A stretch of DNA of 64,000 nt. Source: UBA7985 sp965661545 (GTDB lineage Bacteria; Pseudomonadota; Alphaproteobacteria; UBA7985). The stretch spans positions 1-64,000 of the forward strand of contig CBFIEF010000005.1 of the NCBI GenBank assembly GCA_965661545.1, in the 5' to 3' direction. The notes beneath the pieces were generated by a model that had not been told where the DNA came from, made no database searches, and saw nothing but the letters and a program-made list of their open reading frames with translations. The position numbers were made by a program, and so were the translations under genes. Below, piece by piece: positions 25,114 through 33,691 of this stretch (positions are counted from its first letter, which is position 1; every line of letters begins with the position of its first letter).

Positions 25114-25425
25114 GGCAGCCACTGGCTATCTTTTACGGGTTTTTTCCACGGGTAATTTTGCGCTTATCCCCAAGCCTATTTTGAATTCATTGGATTTTTT
25201 AGGATCCCTCCACAGCACACTTCCGAAAATATTTCCCTGTGCGGTCTGGACAGCGACTCGGCGATTTGAGATACAAGTGGAGTCATTAAACGCATAATGC
25301 GGGTTCGCTAGCGACCTGCGTTTGTGGATCTTCAGCAAGAGTAGCGCCGAGCACCGCTGTTATCCACATGTGTGGAAAAAGCCTACGGGCAAGAAACGAA
25401 CGAGAGTTGTTGGGGAGCTAAATCG
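25114..25425. other. Non-coding region with a DnaA-box cluster
   Basis: 312 bp without a gene. It holds one perfect DnaA box TTATCCACA (25360-25368), one-mismatch boxes TTATCCCCA (25164-25172) and TGTGGAAAA, inverted (25371-25379), and weaker ones at 25142-25150 and 25323-25331. An AT-rich stretch lies at 25150-25205. This could be a DnaA-controlled promoter of the following gene, a DnaA titration site or an origin. Flanking genes are not the usual alphaproteobacterial origin neighbours. Confidence 0.4.
25360..25379. promoter_or_regulatory. Divergent pair of DnaA boxes
   Basis: TTATCCACA and the inverted TGTGGAAAA are separated by 2 bp, giving a near-palindromic 20-bp site 46 bp before the YbjN-domain gene. 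Confidence 0.5.
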
Positions 25426-25935
25426 ATGGCGTTTTCACGCATGGATTTCGCACGCGAAGAAGTCCTGAACCCGATTGACGCACTCGAAGACATGCTCTCG
25501 GGCGAGAGCGACTGGTCGATTGCTCGACCCAGCGAAGCCGAACTGGTTATTGCCTGCCCCGGTCAATGGGCGACCTATCAGCTCCATTGTTTCTGGCAAG
25601 GTGAGGTTCAGGCCCTCCACACCACATGTATGCTCGAGATGCGTGCGCCGGCGCGCCTGAATCAAGAAATTAACACGCTGCTCGCCGAAGTGAACTCCCG
25701 TCTGTGGGTCGGTCATTTTGAGCTTTCACGCGAAGAATCGTCGCTGATGTTCCGTCACACCTTGCTACTGCGCGGTATCGGCGGCGTCAGCCACGAGCAA
25801 ATCGAAGATTTGGTGGATGTGGCGGTGGGCGAATGTGACCGGTTCTACCCCGCGTTCCAGTTTGTCATTTGGGGTGGCCGGAACCCGCAGGACGCGCTCG
25901 CTGCCTCTCTGTTAGAAACCCAGGGCGAAGCTTAG
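25426..25935 (+). CDS. YbjN domain-containing protein
   Basis: 169 residues, cytoplasmic. The central part follows the YbjN pattern: VIACPGQWATYQLHCFWQGEVQALHTTC strands, then NQEINTLLAEVNSRLWVGHFEL and a helical C-terminus. YbjN is linked to stress and motility in enterobacteria and is related in fold to type III secretion chaperones; the function here is unknown. The start at 25426 is set by GGGGAG upstream. proC follows after 39 bp on the same strand, so co-transcription is likely. Confidence 0.85.
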   Translation: MAFSRMDFAREEVLNPIDALEDMLSGESDWSIARPSEAELVIACPGQWATYQLHCFWQGEVQALHTTCMLEMRAPARLNQEINTLLAEVNSRLWVGHFELSREESSLMFRHTLLLRGIGGVSHEQIEDLVDVAVGECDRFYPAFQFVIWGGRNPQDALAASLLETQGEA

Positions 25936-25974
25936 GGCTTTTCCCACCGTCATTCGTCTGGCATGTCCTGATGC

Positions 25975-26820
25975 ATGACTGATTTATCTGCTTTTAGCTC
26001 TGATAAGCCTCTGATCCTTGCCGGGTGCGGGAACATGGGCGGCGCCCTTCTTAATGGTTGGCTGAAGTCCGGCCTGTCCAGCGACGCAGTGATGATCGTG
26101 GACCCGGTGATGGCTGAGGCCGGAACCGCGCCAGCGGGGATCGCCTGTGTACGCCGGGTCGAAGACCTGCCTGATTGCGCGCCAACCATGGTGATGCTGG
26201 CCGTAAAACCGCAAATCATGGAAGGCGTCGCTGCGGGCTATATCGACATGGTCAAAAGCTCGGGCGCTGCCGTTATTTCCATCGCTGCAGGCGTCGGTAT
26301 GGCATCCTACGAGGCTTGGTTTGGCACCGAGACGCCACTGATCCGTGTGATGCCGAACACGCCCGCCGCCGTTGGCGCTGGTATGAGTTTGCTGCTGAAA
26401 AATGACGCCGTAAGCGATGATTTGGCGCAGCTGAGCGAAGTCATGCTGCACGCGGTGGGCCAGAGTATTTGGGTGACAGCTGAAGACCAGATCGATGCGC
26501 TTGTAGGCGTCACCGGTAGCGGTCCGGCTTACGTCTTTCTACTCATCGAATGCATTGCGGCAGCGGCTCAGAAAACGGGGCTCACGGCTGAGCAGGCTAA
26601 ACTCGCCGCACGGCAAACGGTATTTGGTGCCGCGCTGTTGGCCGATCAGCAACCCGATGTTGACCCAGCAGAACTCCGCCGCCGCGTCACCAGCCCCGGC
26701 GGTGTTACACAAGCCGCGCTGGACGTCCTGATGGCCCAAGGACGCGGCTTGCCAGATTTGTTCCCCGAAGCGATGGAAGCCGGGGAACAGCGGAATGCGG
26801 AATTGTCGGGAAAGAATTGA
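25975..26820 (+). CDS. proC: Pyrroline-5-carboxylate reductase
   Basis: Last step of proline synthesis, reducing pyrroline-5-carboxylate with NAD(P)H. 281 residues. Rossmann motif LAGCGNMGGALLNGW at about 16-30; the signature region VTGSGPAYVFLLIECIAAAA and the conserved SPGGVTQAAL are present. Probably in one transcript with the YbjN gene. It converges on plsY with 23 bp between stops. Confidence 0.97.
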   Translation: MTDLSAFSSDKPLILAGCGNMGGALLNGWLKSGLSSDAVMIVDPVMAEAGTAPAGIACVRRVEDLPDCAPTMVMLAVKPQIMEGVAAGYIDMVKSSGAAVISIAAGVGMASYEAWFGTETPLIRVMPNTPAAVGAGMSLLLKNDAVSDDLAQLSEVMLHAVGQSIWVTAEDQIDALVGVTGSGPAYVFLLIECIAAAAQKTGLTAEQAKLAARQTVFGAALLADQQPDVDPAELRRRVTSPGGVTQAALDVLMAQGRGLPDLFPEAMEAGEQRNAELSGKN

Positions 26821-26843
26821 GCGATCGGATCGCCGGGGGTTGT

Positions 26844-27494
26844 CTAACCCTCGGAATCCTCAGATTTCTTCCTGCCCCCAAAACTGATTTTCGGCTCGGT
26901 TCCGTCAATTATCCGCGAGATGTTGGCGCGGTGCTTGTAGAAAACGATCCCTGCCAGCGCAAAGCCTAGGATGATGAACCAATAGGGAAGTGGCACGCTA
27001 GAGGCCTCGGCTTGGCCATTGAAAATGCCGGTGAGCAAAGGCAGCACGGCGAAAGCTGCTAGAGCCCCCATCGATGAACGGCGGAAGACAAGCGCGCCAA
27101 ACAACCACGCCAGTGCCATACCGATAAAGATCGGCCACGAAATGGCGAGAAACGTGCCCAAACCCGTGGCAACGCCTTTGCCGCCTTTGAAACCGAGCCA
27201 CACCGGATAGAGATGGCCGACAAAGGCTGCGACGCCTGCGACAACACCAAATTCCCATCCCAGCAGCATCCAACCCAAGGCCGCCGCTATTGCGCCCTTG
27301 CCTGCGTCGAGGACTAAAACAGCCGCTGCCAAGGGCTTGTTGCCGGTGCGCAGAACATTGGTCGCGCCAATGTTGCCTGAGCCAATTTTGCGGATGTCGC
27401 CGTATCCGGCAAGACGGGCCAAGACCAAACCAAAAGGTATGGAGCCCAATACGTAGCCACCCAATGCAACCAGAACCCAAGTCAAAATCATCAC
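26844..27494 (-). CDS. plsY: Acyl-phosphate:glycerol-3-phosphate acyltransferase
   Basis: Inner-membrane enzyme making 1-acyl-glycerol-3-phosphate from acyl-phosphate, the first committed step of phospholipid synthesis. 216 residues with five or six membrane helices. Conserved loops GSIPFGL, GSGNIGATNVLRTG and GFKGGKGVATGLG are intact. The C-terminus is charged and cytoplasmic. A PlsX partner is not in the window. Confidence 0.96.
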   Translation of the reverse strand: MMILTWVLVALGGYVLGSIPFGLVLARLAGYGDIRKIGSGNIGATNVLRTGNKPLAAAVLVLDAGKGAIAAALGWMLLGWEFGVVAGVAAFVGHLYPVWLGFKGGKGVATGLGTFLAISWPIFIGMALAWLFGALVFRRSSMGALAAFAVLPLLTGIFNGQAEASSVPLPYWFIILGFALAGIVFYKHRANISRIIDGTEPKISFGGRKKSEDSEG

Positions 27495-27573
27495 GCGCTT
27501 AACCCTCGCTTTTTTTCACCAAATGGTTTTAGACCGTGACCCAAGCAAACCAAAGCCAATAGGTGAAGGCATC

Positions 27574-27912
27574 ATGGACCTGATCAGCTTCGATGACTTT
27601 TTGAACGTAGAAATTCGTGTTGGAACCGTTGTCCGATCCGAACCCTTCCCCGAAGCCCGCCGCCCAGCGATCAAGCTGTGGGTGGATTTTGGTGGAGAAA
27701 TTGGAGAGCGCAAATCAAGCGCGCAAATCACCCAGCATTACCAGCCCGAACAGCTCGTAGGACGGCAAGTGATTGCGGTGGTGAACTTCCCCACCAAGCA
27801 GATCGGGCCGTTCATGAGCGAGTTTCTGACACTCGGTCTGCATGATGATGACGGCAATGTGGTGCTGGTCGCGCCAGATAAGCCGGTGCCCAATGGCGCG
27901 CGCTTAGCCTGA
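27574..27912 (+). CDS. csaA: CsaA-type tRNA-binding protein
   Basis: 112 residues forming a single EMAP/tRNA-binding OB domain: the MDLISFDDFLNVEIRVGTVV start, then SSAQITQHYQPEQLVGRQVIAVVNFPTKQIGPFMSEFLTLG, and VVLVAPDKPVPNGARL at the end. CsaA has been described as a dimeric protein with chaperone-like and tRNA-binding activity. The start at 27574 is chosen over 27523 because it has GGTGAAGG upstream and the family N-terminus. Convergent with msrB. Confidence 0.92.
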   Translation: MDLISFDDFLNVEIRVGTVVRSEPFPEARRPAIKLWVDFGGEIGERKSSAQITQHYQPEQLVGRQVIAVVNFPTKQIGPFMSEFLTLGLHDDDGNVVLVAPDKPVPNGARLA

Positions 27913-27924
27913 GCCAGCACTCGA

Positions 27925-28329
27925 TTATTCGGCCTCGTCCTGATTGAATGTCATAACTACGCCATTCATGCAGTAGCGCAAACCCGTCGGGGCTGGACCG
28001 TCGGGGAAGACGTGACCCAAATGCGATTCACAGCGCGAACAGTGGACTTCTGTGCGCTTCATAAAAAAGCTGCGATCCACTTTCTCACCGACCGCCCCAT
28101 CGGCGATCGGCTGAGTAAACGACGGCCAACCCGTACCTGACTCAAATTTGTCTTCGGCATCGAAGAGAGGCTGACCGCAGGCCGCACAGCTGAACGTACC
28201 CGGCCCTTTCGCATTGTTGAGCGGCGAGGTAAAGGCGCGCTCAGTCCCATGCTTCCGAGCAACGCGAAATTGCTCGTCGGTCATTTTTTGCTTCCATTCG
28301 GAGTCCGGGATGGCTTTGAAATCGGTCAT
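27925..28329 (-). CDS. msrB: Peptide-methionine (R)-S-oxide reductase
   Basis: Repairs methionine-R-sulfoxide in proteins. 134 residues. Two zinc Cys pairs are visible (CAAC at about 49-52 and CSRC at about 98-101) with SGTGWPSF between them. The catalytic residue is the Cys of RYCMNGVVM near the C-terminus. It lies 12 bp downstream of a GNAT acetyltransferase on the same strand. Confidence 0.96.
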   Translation of the reverse strand: MTDFKAIPDSEWKQKMTDEQFRVARKHGTERAFTSPLNNAKGPGTFSCAACGQPLFDAEDKFESGTGWPSFTQPIADGAVGEKVDRSFFMKRTEVHCSRCESHLGHVFPDGPAPTGLRYCMNGVVMTFNQDEAE

Positions 28330-28341
28330 GGGTCGAAAGGC

Positions 28342-28983
28342 CTAATACTGTGTTTGTTCAATATCAATATGGGCCCATTCGCCACTAAGCCAATCCGTGC
28401 GCCACAGCCTGTGACGATGAAGCAGCACTTGCTCCTCTCTGGGTCGGTTCCAACTCAGCGGCGTGCGGGCATGTTCGTCCTCATGGTAACGAAATCCAAG
28501 GCTGAGCAGCAGTTGGGTGGAGGGATCGTTGCCTTCAATCACCGCAGCCTCGATGGCCCTCAGGTGTTCATCTCGCTGAAACAAAAAAGAGAGCAGAATG
28601 GTCAGCGCCTGCCTTGCCCGGCCTTGGCGCTGGTAATCCGGCGCGATCCAATAGGCGAGCTCGGGCGGACGGCTGGGATTACCAATGAACGCAGCCGAGC
28701 ACGCGCCGACCATGGGCCGGTGCGGCAAATCCTCAGCGATGATGGCGAAATGAAATCCCTCACTGCGCGCCATATCCTGCCGTGCCTGCATGATCCGATG
28801 GCGCGCCAACCAGCGCGGCCAAGGCACGGGAAAACTAATCATCCAGTGCGCCACAGAAGGGTCACTTCCTTGGCTCTGAATCGTGTGCGCATCGAATTTC
28901 TCAAATGGGCGCAGGGAGACAGCGCCGTTTCTTAAGGTTCCGACTGGAGATGCGGGGAGCGGAAAAAACCACAAATTAATCAC
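28342..28983 (-). CDS. GNAT-family N-acetyltransferase (RimJ/RimL type)
   Basis: 213 residues. After the N-terminus comes SLRPFEKFDAHTI, then the acetyl-CoA-binding ELAYWIAPDYQRQGRARQALTILLSF (about 120-145) and the C-terminal ATQLLLSLGF-like stretch (STQLLLSLGFRYHEDE), which match the RimJ-type GNAT fold. Substrate unknown. The assigned GTG start at 28983 has no good ribosome binding site, so the real start may be further in. Likely co-transcribed with msrB. Confidence 0.85.
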   Translation of the reverse strand: MINLWFFPLPASPVGTLRNGAVSLRPFEKFDAHTIQSQGSDPSVAHWMISFPVPWPRWLARHRIMQARQDMARSEGFHFAIIAEDLPHRPMVGACSAAFIGNPSRPPELAYWIAPDYQRQGRARQALTILLSFLFQRDEHLRAIEAAVIEGNDPSTQLLLSLGFRYHEDEHARTPLSWNRPREEQVLLHRHRLWRTDWLSGEWAHIDIEQTQY

Positions 28984-29109
28984 ATTTAACTTCAGCTACA
29001 GTTTACAAGTGTCTGATAACTTTACTTTCTCAAGGGATTATGAGAAACCCCGTCCAACTAAGTCCGTGGAAACACAGGACTTGCGGCTTGAAAAACGGAC
29101 AATCCTATA

Positions 29110-30276
29110 ATGATCTCTCTTCGCATTGGTCTTCTCCCGGCTGTGCTTACTCTCGGTTTAACGGCCTGCGGCCAAAGTATATCGCCTTTTCCCGGCTTCA
29201 ACAGTGGCGAAGCGAATCAGGATTACCACCAGATTATGCTGAACGCCTCGGCTGCGGGGTTTGAGACCTACGACCGGGGCGGTCGCTTGGTCGCCATAGC
29301 GGGGCCCTTGGTTGATCGAGAAGACCTACCTATAGAGATTTTCACAAGTTCAGAAGAGCCGCTTGAACTGGCTGCGCCCTTGGACCCAATGCCCATCCCC
29401 ATGATTCGCCCGACCCTCGCGCCGGTGATGAGCTATGACGTCGTTGAAGAGGTCCAGCCCAATACAGCCGTCCTGACCGAACCCACGCTAGCGGCCATTG
29501 AAGCTGCTGCGACGCTGCAACAGGCAGACCGGTCCGCTCCGACACCAGCGCCGATTCCGCAAATTGATGAATTGCTCGTCCAGAGCACCGAAATCGTCTT
29601 GCTTCCGAGCACCACTTTAGCGGCGTTGGAGCCTGTTGTCCGCACGGTCGCTTTCCAGCCTGCTCCCGACGCGACAGAAAATCCCGCAGCCGGCTTAGCC
29701 TTGCTCGGTTCCACGCAGAATTCCGAGATCAGTACCCTTTTGCCCGGTGATTCAGTAGCGGGCCTGTCTGGTGCGCTCAACGACCTGACAACAGCCCTGC
29801 CTGACGACACCACTGGTCCCCAAGCTGGCGCGCCGGAAACAGGTTTGGAATCAGAGATTCTGTCGATGACAGATGAAGAAATCGATATCCTGCTGGTTCA
29901 GCTGGAGAGCGAGAAAAGCGGTCTAGACCGCGTCCGGAACATGTCACCGGAAGACAAGGCCCGCCTGCGCCACCAATACGAAAAGCGCTCGTTCCTGGGC
30001 CACTTCGCCCGCATGGATCGGAGCAACGACGGCGCGCTAACCCGCGAAGAGATGCTGGCGTACTTCAGCATCATGCACGCCGCCTTTGACGCCGATTATG
30101 ACGATGTTGTCACGCGCGAAGAAGCGCCAACTCTGTTGCTGCGGATCAAGCTGCTAGGCCGCGGCTTCCCCGAAGAGGGTCTGACGCTGAAAGAGCTGGC
30201 AGACCGGCTCGAGGAAACATTCGAATTCCTCGATCGCAACAAGAACGACAAGCTGGGCTGGCCAGAACTGCTCTAA
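29110..30276 (+). CDS. Putative lipoprotein with C-terminal EF-hands
   Basis: 388 residues. The N-terminus is a lipoprotein signal with lipobox LTAC (Cys at residue 20). Residues about 60-260 are low-complexity, rich in Pro, Ala, Thr and Leu. The C-terminal third carries three EF-hand-like loops: DRSNDGALTREE (from about 303), DADYDDVVTREE (about 327) and DRNKNDKLGWPE (about 375). A conserved-looking helix MTDEEIDILLVQLESEKSGL precedes them. I do not recognise the whole protein as a named family. A calcium-responsive envelope role is inference from the EF loops. Monocistronic, convergent with uvrB. Confidence 0.75.
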   Translation: MISLRIGLLPAVLTLGLTACGQSISPFPGFNSGEANQDYHQIMLNASAAGFETYDRGGRLVAIAGPLVDREDLPIEIFTSSEEPLELAAPLDPMPIPMIRPTLAPVMSYDVVEEVQPNTAVLTEPTLAAIEAAATLQQADRSAPTPAPIPQIDELLVQSTEIVLLPSTTLAALEPVVRTVAFQPAPDATENPAAGLALLGSTQNSEISTLLPGDSVAGLSGALNDLTTALPDDTTGPQAGAPETGLESEILSMTDEEIDILLVQLESEKSGLDRVRNMSPEDKARLRHQYEKRSFLGHFARMDRSNDGALTREEMLAYFSIMHAAFDADYDDVVTREEAPTLLLRIKLLGRGFPEEGLTLKELADRLEETFEFLDRNKNDKLGWPELL

Positions 30277-30299
30277 CTCAGCGCAGTTCTAGCCATTCG

Positions 30300-32558
30300 C
30301 TAGGATCGACGTCGCGGTGACTTTCGAGGGCCAGCGACTTTAGACAGGGGGTCGAGCGCGGCCCCCTTTGTTTTAGTCAGATCCTTTTCAGCTGCCCGGC
30401 GCGCGCGGTTCCGTCCGGCGGTCTTGCCTTCCGTCTTTCCAGCCTTTTCCGTAGCAGCGGCTTTGGTAGACACAGCACCGCCCAAGCCCAAATCTGCTGC
30501 TTCCAACCGCTTAAGCTCATCCCGCAAGCGAGCGGCTTCCTCAAATTCGAGGTTCGCCGCTGCATCCTTCATGCGGTTTTCGATGTCCGCCATCACGTCC
30601 TTGAGGTCTTTGCCCCCGGTGGTGATGAGGTCTTCATCGCCCGTGCCAATGGTCACCCGGTCCTTCTCGTAAACCGAGTCAATGATGTCGCCGATCTGCT
30701 TCTTGATGGTAGCGGGCGTAATGCCGTGCTCTTCGTTGTACGCCACTTGCTTCACGCGGCGACGGTCGGTCTCATCCAAAGCAGCTTGCATGGATTTTGT
30801 GATTTTGTCGGCATAGAGAATCACCCGGCCATCAACGTTTCGAGCTGCCCGGCCAATGGTCTGGATGAGCGAAGTCGCAGACCGTAAATAGCCTTCCTTG
30901 TCCGCATCAAGAATGCCAACAAGCGCACATTCGGGGATGTCCAAACCCTCCCGCAGCAGGTTGATCCCAACAAGCACATCGTAAACGCCCAAGCGCAGGT
31001 CACGGATGATCTCAATCCGCTCAAGCGTTTCCACGTCGGCGTGGATGTATCGGACCTTCAGGCCCGCCTCGTTCAGGTAATCCGTCAGATCTTCTGCCAT
31101 CCGCTTGGTCAGCGTCGTCACCAACACTCGGTAACCCGCTTTGACCGTTTCCTGACACTCAGCAATCAGGTCATCGACTTGGTTCTCTGTCGGGCGAATG
31201 ATGCACGGTGGATCCAGCAGACCGGTTGGGCGAATCACCTGTTCGGCAAAGACACCACCCGTCCGCTCAAGTTCCCACGCGTTGGGCGTTGCCGAAACGT
31301 AGACGGTCTGCGGGCGCATCGCGTCCCATTCCTCGAACTTCAGCGGTCGATTGTCCTGACAGGACGGCAGGCGAAAGCCATAGTCGCTTAGCGTGACTTT
31401 CCGCGCCCGGTCGCCCTTGAACATTGCGCCAATCTGCGGGACGGAAACGTGGCTCTCGTCCACCATCAGCAAGGCGTCTTCAGGCAGATATTCAAACAGC
31501 GTCGGCGGCGGCTCCCCCGGTGCGCGCCCGGTCAGATAGCGGCTGTAGTTCTCAATCCCGGCGCAAACGCCCGTCGCCTCCATCATCTCAAGATCAAAGG
31601 TGCAGCGCTGCTGCAAGCGTTGCGCTTCGAGCAGCTTACCCTCGCCCTCAAGCTCTTCCAGCCGAAGCCCCAGCTCGGTTTTGATCTTCTGGATCGCCTG
31701 CATGATTGTCGGTTTGGGCGTGACGTGGTGAGAATTGGCGTAGAGGCGGACTTTCTCCAACTCAGCGGTCTTTTCACCGGTCAGTGGGTCAAACTCCCAA
31801 ATCCCCTCAATCTCGTCACCGAAGAGCGACAAGCGCCAAGCGCGGTCTTCGAGGTGGGCAGGGAAGACTTCGATGGAATCCCCGCGCACGCGAAACATCC
31901 CTCGTTGGAAGGCAATGTCGTTGCGCTTGTACTGAAGCTCAACAAACCGGCGCAGGATTTCCTTCTGTGGGACTTCAGCGCCCACTTCGAGCATCATGGT
32001 CATCGATGCGTAGGTCTCTGGCGCGCCCATACCGTAGATGCACGACACCGACGCCACGATTATCACATCGCGGCGTTCAAACAGCGCACGAGTCGCGGAG
32101 TGGCGCATCCGGTCGATCTGCTCGTTGATCGTCGCTTCCTTGTCCACATAGGTATCGGACCGCGGCACGTAGGCTTCGGGCTGGTAGTAGTCGTAGTAGG
32201 AGACGAAGTACTCAACCGCATTGTTGGGGAAGAAGTCTCGCATCTCCCCATACAACTGGGCTGCCAGCGTCTTGTTGTGCGCCATGATCAGCGTGGGTCG
32301 CTGCAATTTCTGGATGACGTGGGCCATTGTAAAGGTTTTGCCCGAACCCGTGACACCCAGCAGCACGTTGTCCCGCTCACCGGTGCCCAGCCCCTCGAGC
32401 AAGTCTTTGATCGCTTGAGGCTGGTCACCTGCTGGCTCGTATTCTGAGACAATCTCCATCGGCGCATCGTGTTCGATGGGCGTGCCGTCGACGGGATGTA
32501 GCCTTACAGAATCCCGCGCCGCCTGTAGTAAGGTTTCGGGATCGATTTGAACTGTCAC
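30300..32558 (-). CDS. uvrB: Excinuclease ABC subunit B
   Basis: DNA-damage-verifying helicase of nucleotide excision repair. 752 residues. Walker A GVTGSGKTF (about 47-55), the beta-hairpin with YYDYYQPEAYVP, motif II DESH, SVSCIYGMG, the helicase motif GINLLREGLDIPE and QTIGRAARN, and the UVR domain (LEFEEAARLRDELKRLE) near 670 are all present. The last ~70 residues are a Lys/Ala-rich tail. Starts with GTG. No SOS box was seen upstream. uvrC lies 2.6 kb away on the other strand. Confidence 0.98.
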   Translation of the reverse strand: MTVQIDPETLLQAARDSVRLHPVDGTPIEHDAPMEIVSEYEPAGDQPQAIKDLLEGLGTGERDNVLLGVTGSGKTFTMAHVIQKLQRPTLIMAHNKTLAAQLYGEMRDFFPNNAVEYFVSYYDYYQPEAYVPRSDTYVDKEATINEQIDRMRHSATRALFERRDVIIVASVSCIYGMGAPETYASMTMMLEVGAEVPQKEILRRFVELQYKRNDIAFQRGMFRVRGDSIEVFPAHLEDRAWRLSLFGDEIEGIWEFDPLTGEKTAELEKVRLYANSHHVTPKPTIMQAIQKIKTELGLRLEELEGEGKLLEAQRLQQRCTFDLEMMEATGVCAGIENYSRYLTGRAPGEPPPTLFEYLPEDALLMVDESHVSVPQIGAMFKGDRARKVTLSDYGFRLPSCQDNRPLKFEEWDAMRPQTVYVSATPNAWELERTGGVFAEQVIRPTGLLDPPCIIRPTENQVDDLIAECQETVKAGYRVLVTTLTKRMAEDLTDYLNEAGLKVRYIHADVETLERIEIIRDLRLGVYDVLVGINLLREGLDIPECALVGILDADKEGYLRSATSLIQTIGRAARNVDGRVILYADKITKSMQAALDETDRRRVKQVAYNEEHGITPATIKKQIGDIIDSVYEKDRVTIGTGDEDLITTGGKDLKDVMADIENRMKDAAANLEFEEAARLRDELKRLEAADLGLGGAVSTKAAATEKAGKTEGKTAGRNRARRAAEKDLTKTKGAALDPLSKVAGPRKSPRRRS

Positions 32559-32730
32559 GGAGCGGCCTCTGGGTGCATTAAAAGGGTCATTGGTTATCTA
32601 GAGCTAATTTGCTGCGACGCAACGCAGGTTCCCTATGTGATTTTTTGGTAGGACCACTTGAACCTAGGCCGTGCAAGCCAAGATTTCCTTAGTATAAGGG
32701 CATGCGGTAACTGGTACCGCTGCCGACCTT

Positions 32731-33681
32731 TTGAAAGATTCTCGTTTGGACCTTCTGATCCCATCACTGCTGCTTGTCATCGGCTTGGCCGGTTTGAGTT
32801 ATGGGGCAGACTTCCTCATTCGAGGCGCTGTATCCGCCTCACGGTTGATCGGGATCTCACCGTTTATCATTGGCCTGACGGTGATTGCCTGGGGAACCAG
32901 TGCGCCTGAGGTCGTTGTAACCGTGGGCGCGGCCTTGGGTGGTGTTCCCGACGTCGCCGTCGGTAATGTTATCGGTTCAAACATCACAAACGTTTTGCTG
33001 ATTGGCGGCCTGACCGCGCTGGTGCTCCCCTTGTGCTGCGCGCCTCTGACCGTTCGTCGAGACGGGACGATTTTGATTATCGCTACGCTGTTTGTGCTGG
33101 CACTGACGTATATGGGCGGTTTTTTACCGCGGTGGGCCGGTGGCGTCCTGCTGCTGGCCATGGTCGTCCACACAATTGTGATCTTCCGGTTTGGCAACGA
33201 AGAAGCAGTCGAAGAAGCGCCGGACGTTGCTTGGGGCTGGGGATTGGCAAGCGTGTCACTCTTTGGCGGTTTGGCGGTGCTGGTCGTCGGTGGACAGGCG
33301 TTTATCTACGGTGCCGTTGAATTGGCAGAAGCGATCCACGTTCCCGAAGCGGTTATCGGCGCGACCGTGGTCGCAATTGGAACGAGCTTGCCAGAACTCT
33401 TCGCGTCGCTGGCCGCAGCACGCCAAGGTCACCGGGACGTTGTGATCGGCAATATTATCGGCTCGAACCTAACCAACATTATGCTGGTGCTGGGTTTGGT
33501 AGCCTTTATCTCACCCCTGCCCGTTGCGGACGAACTCTATCACTCAAGCCTGCTGCTGTTCGGCGCAACGTCCATTCTGCTGGTGGGCATTCTGGTCGCG
33601 GGCAAGAGAATTGGCCGTTGGATCGGTATCGGATTTTTGCTGGCCTTTACCGCCTACCTCTACTTCAGCTTGCTCAATTGA
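32731..33681 (+). CDS. Calcium/sodium antiporter (CaCA family)
   Basis: 316-residue integral membrane exchanger with about ten helices. The two inverted alpha repeats show GTSAPEVVVTVGAAL with GNVIGSNITNVLLI, and GTSLPELFASLAAA with GNIIGSNLTNIMLVLG, the ion-binding motifs of YrbG-type bacterial Ca2+/Na+ or K+ exchangers. The assigned start is TTG 32731 with a poor ribosome binding site; TTG 32746 is an alternative. It is followed after 10 bp by an SDR gene, which may be co-transcribed. Confidence 0.92.
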   Translation: MKDSRLDLLIPSLLLVIGLAGLSYGADFLIRGAVSASRLIGISPFIIGLTVIAWGTSAPEVVVTVGAALGGVPDVAVGNVIGSNITNVLLIGGLTALVLPLCCAPLTVRRDGTILIIATLFVLALTYMGGFLPRWAGGVLLLAMVVHTIVIFRFGNEEAVEEAPDVAWGWGLASVSLFGGLAVLVVGGQAFIYGAVELAEAIHVPEAVIGATVVAIGTSLPELFASLAAARQGHRDVVIGNIIGSNLTNIMLVLGLVAFISPLPVADELYHSSLLLFGATSILLVGILVAGKRIGRWIGIGFLLAFTAYLYFSLLN

Positions 33682-33691
33682 GGAAAAATCG

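Noticed and set aside
26833..26854. CCGGGGGTT-GTCT-AACCCTCGG hairpin between proC and plsY
   Set aside because: Overlaps the plsY stop, one G-T mismatch and no T-tract; weak evidence.
31449..32447. 332-residue plus-strand frame
   Set aside because: Antisense shadow of uvrB; its sequence reflects uvrB codon bias.
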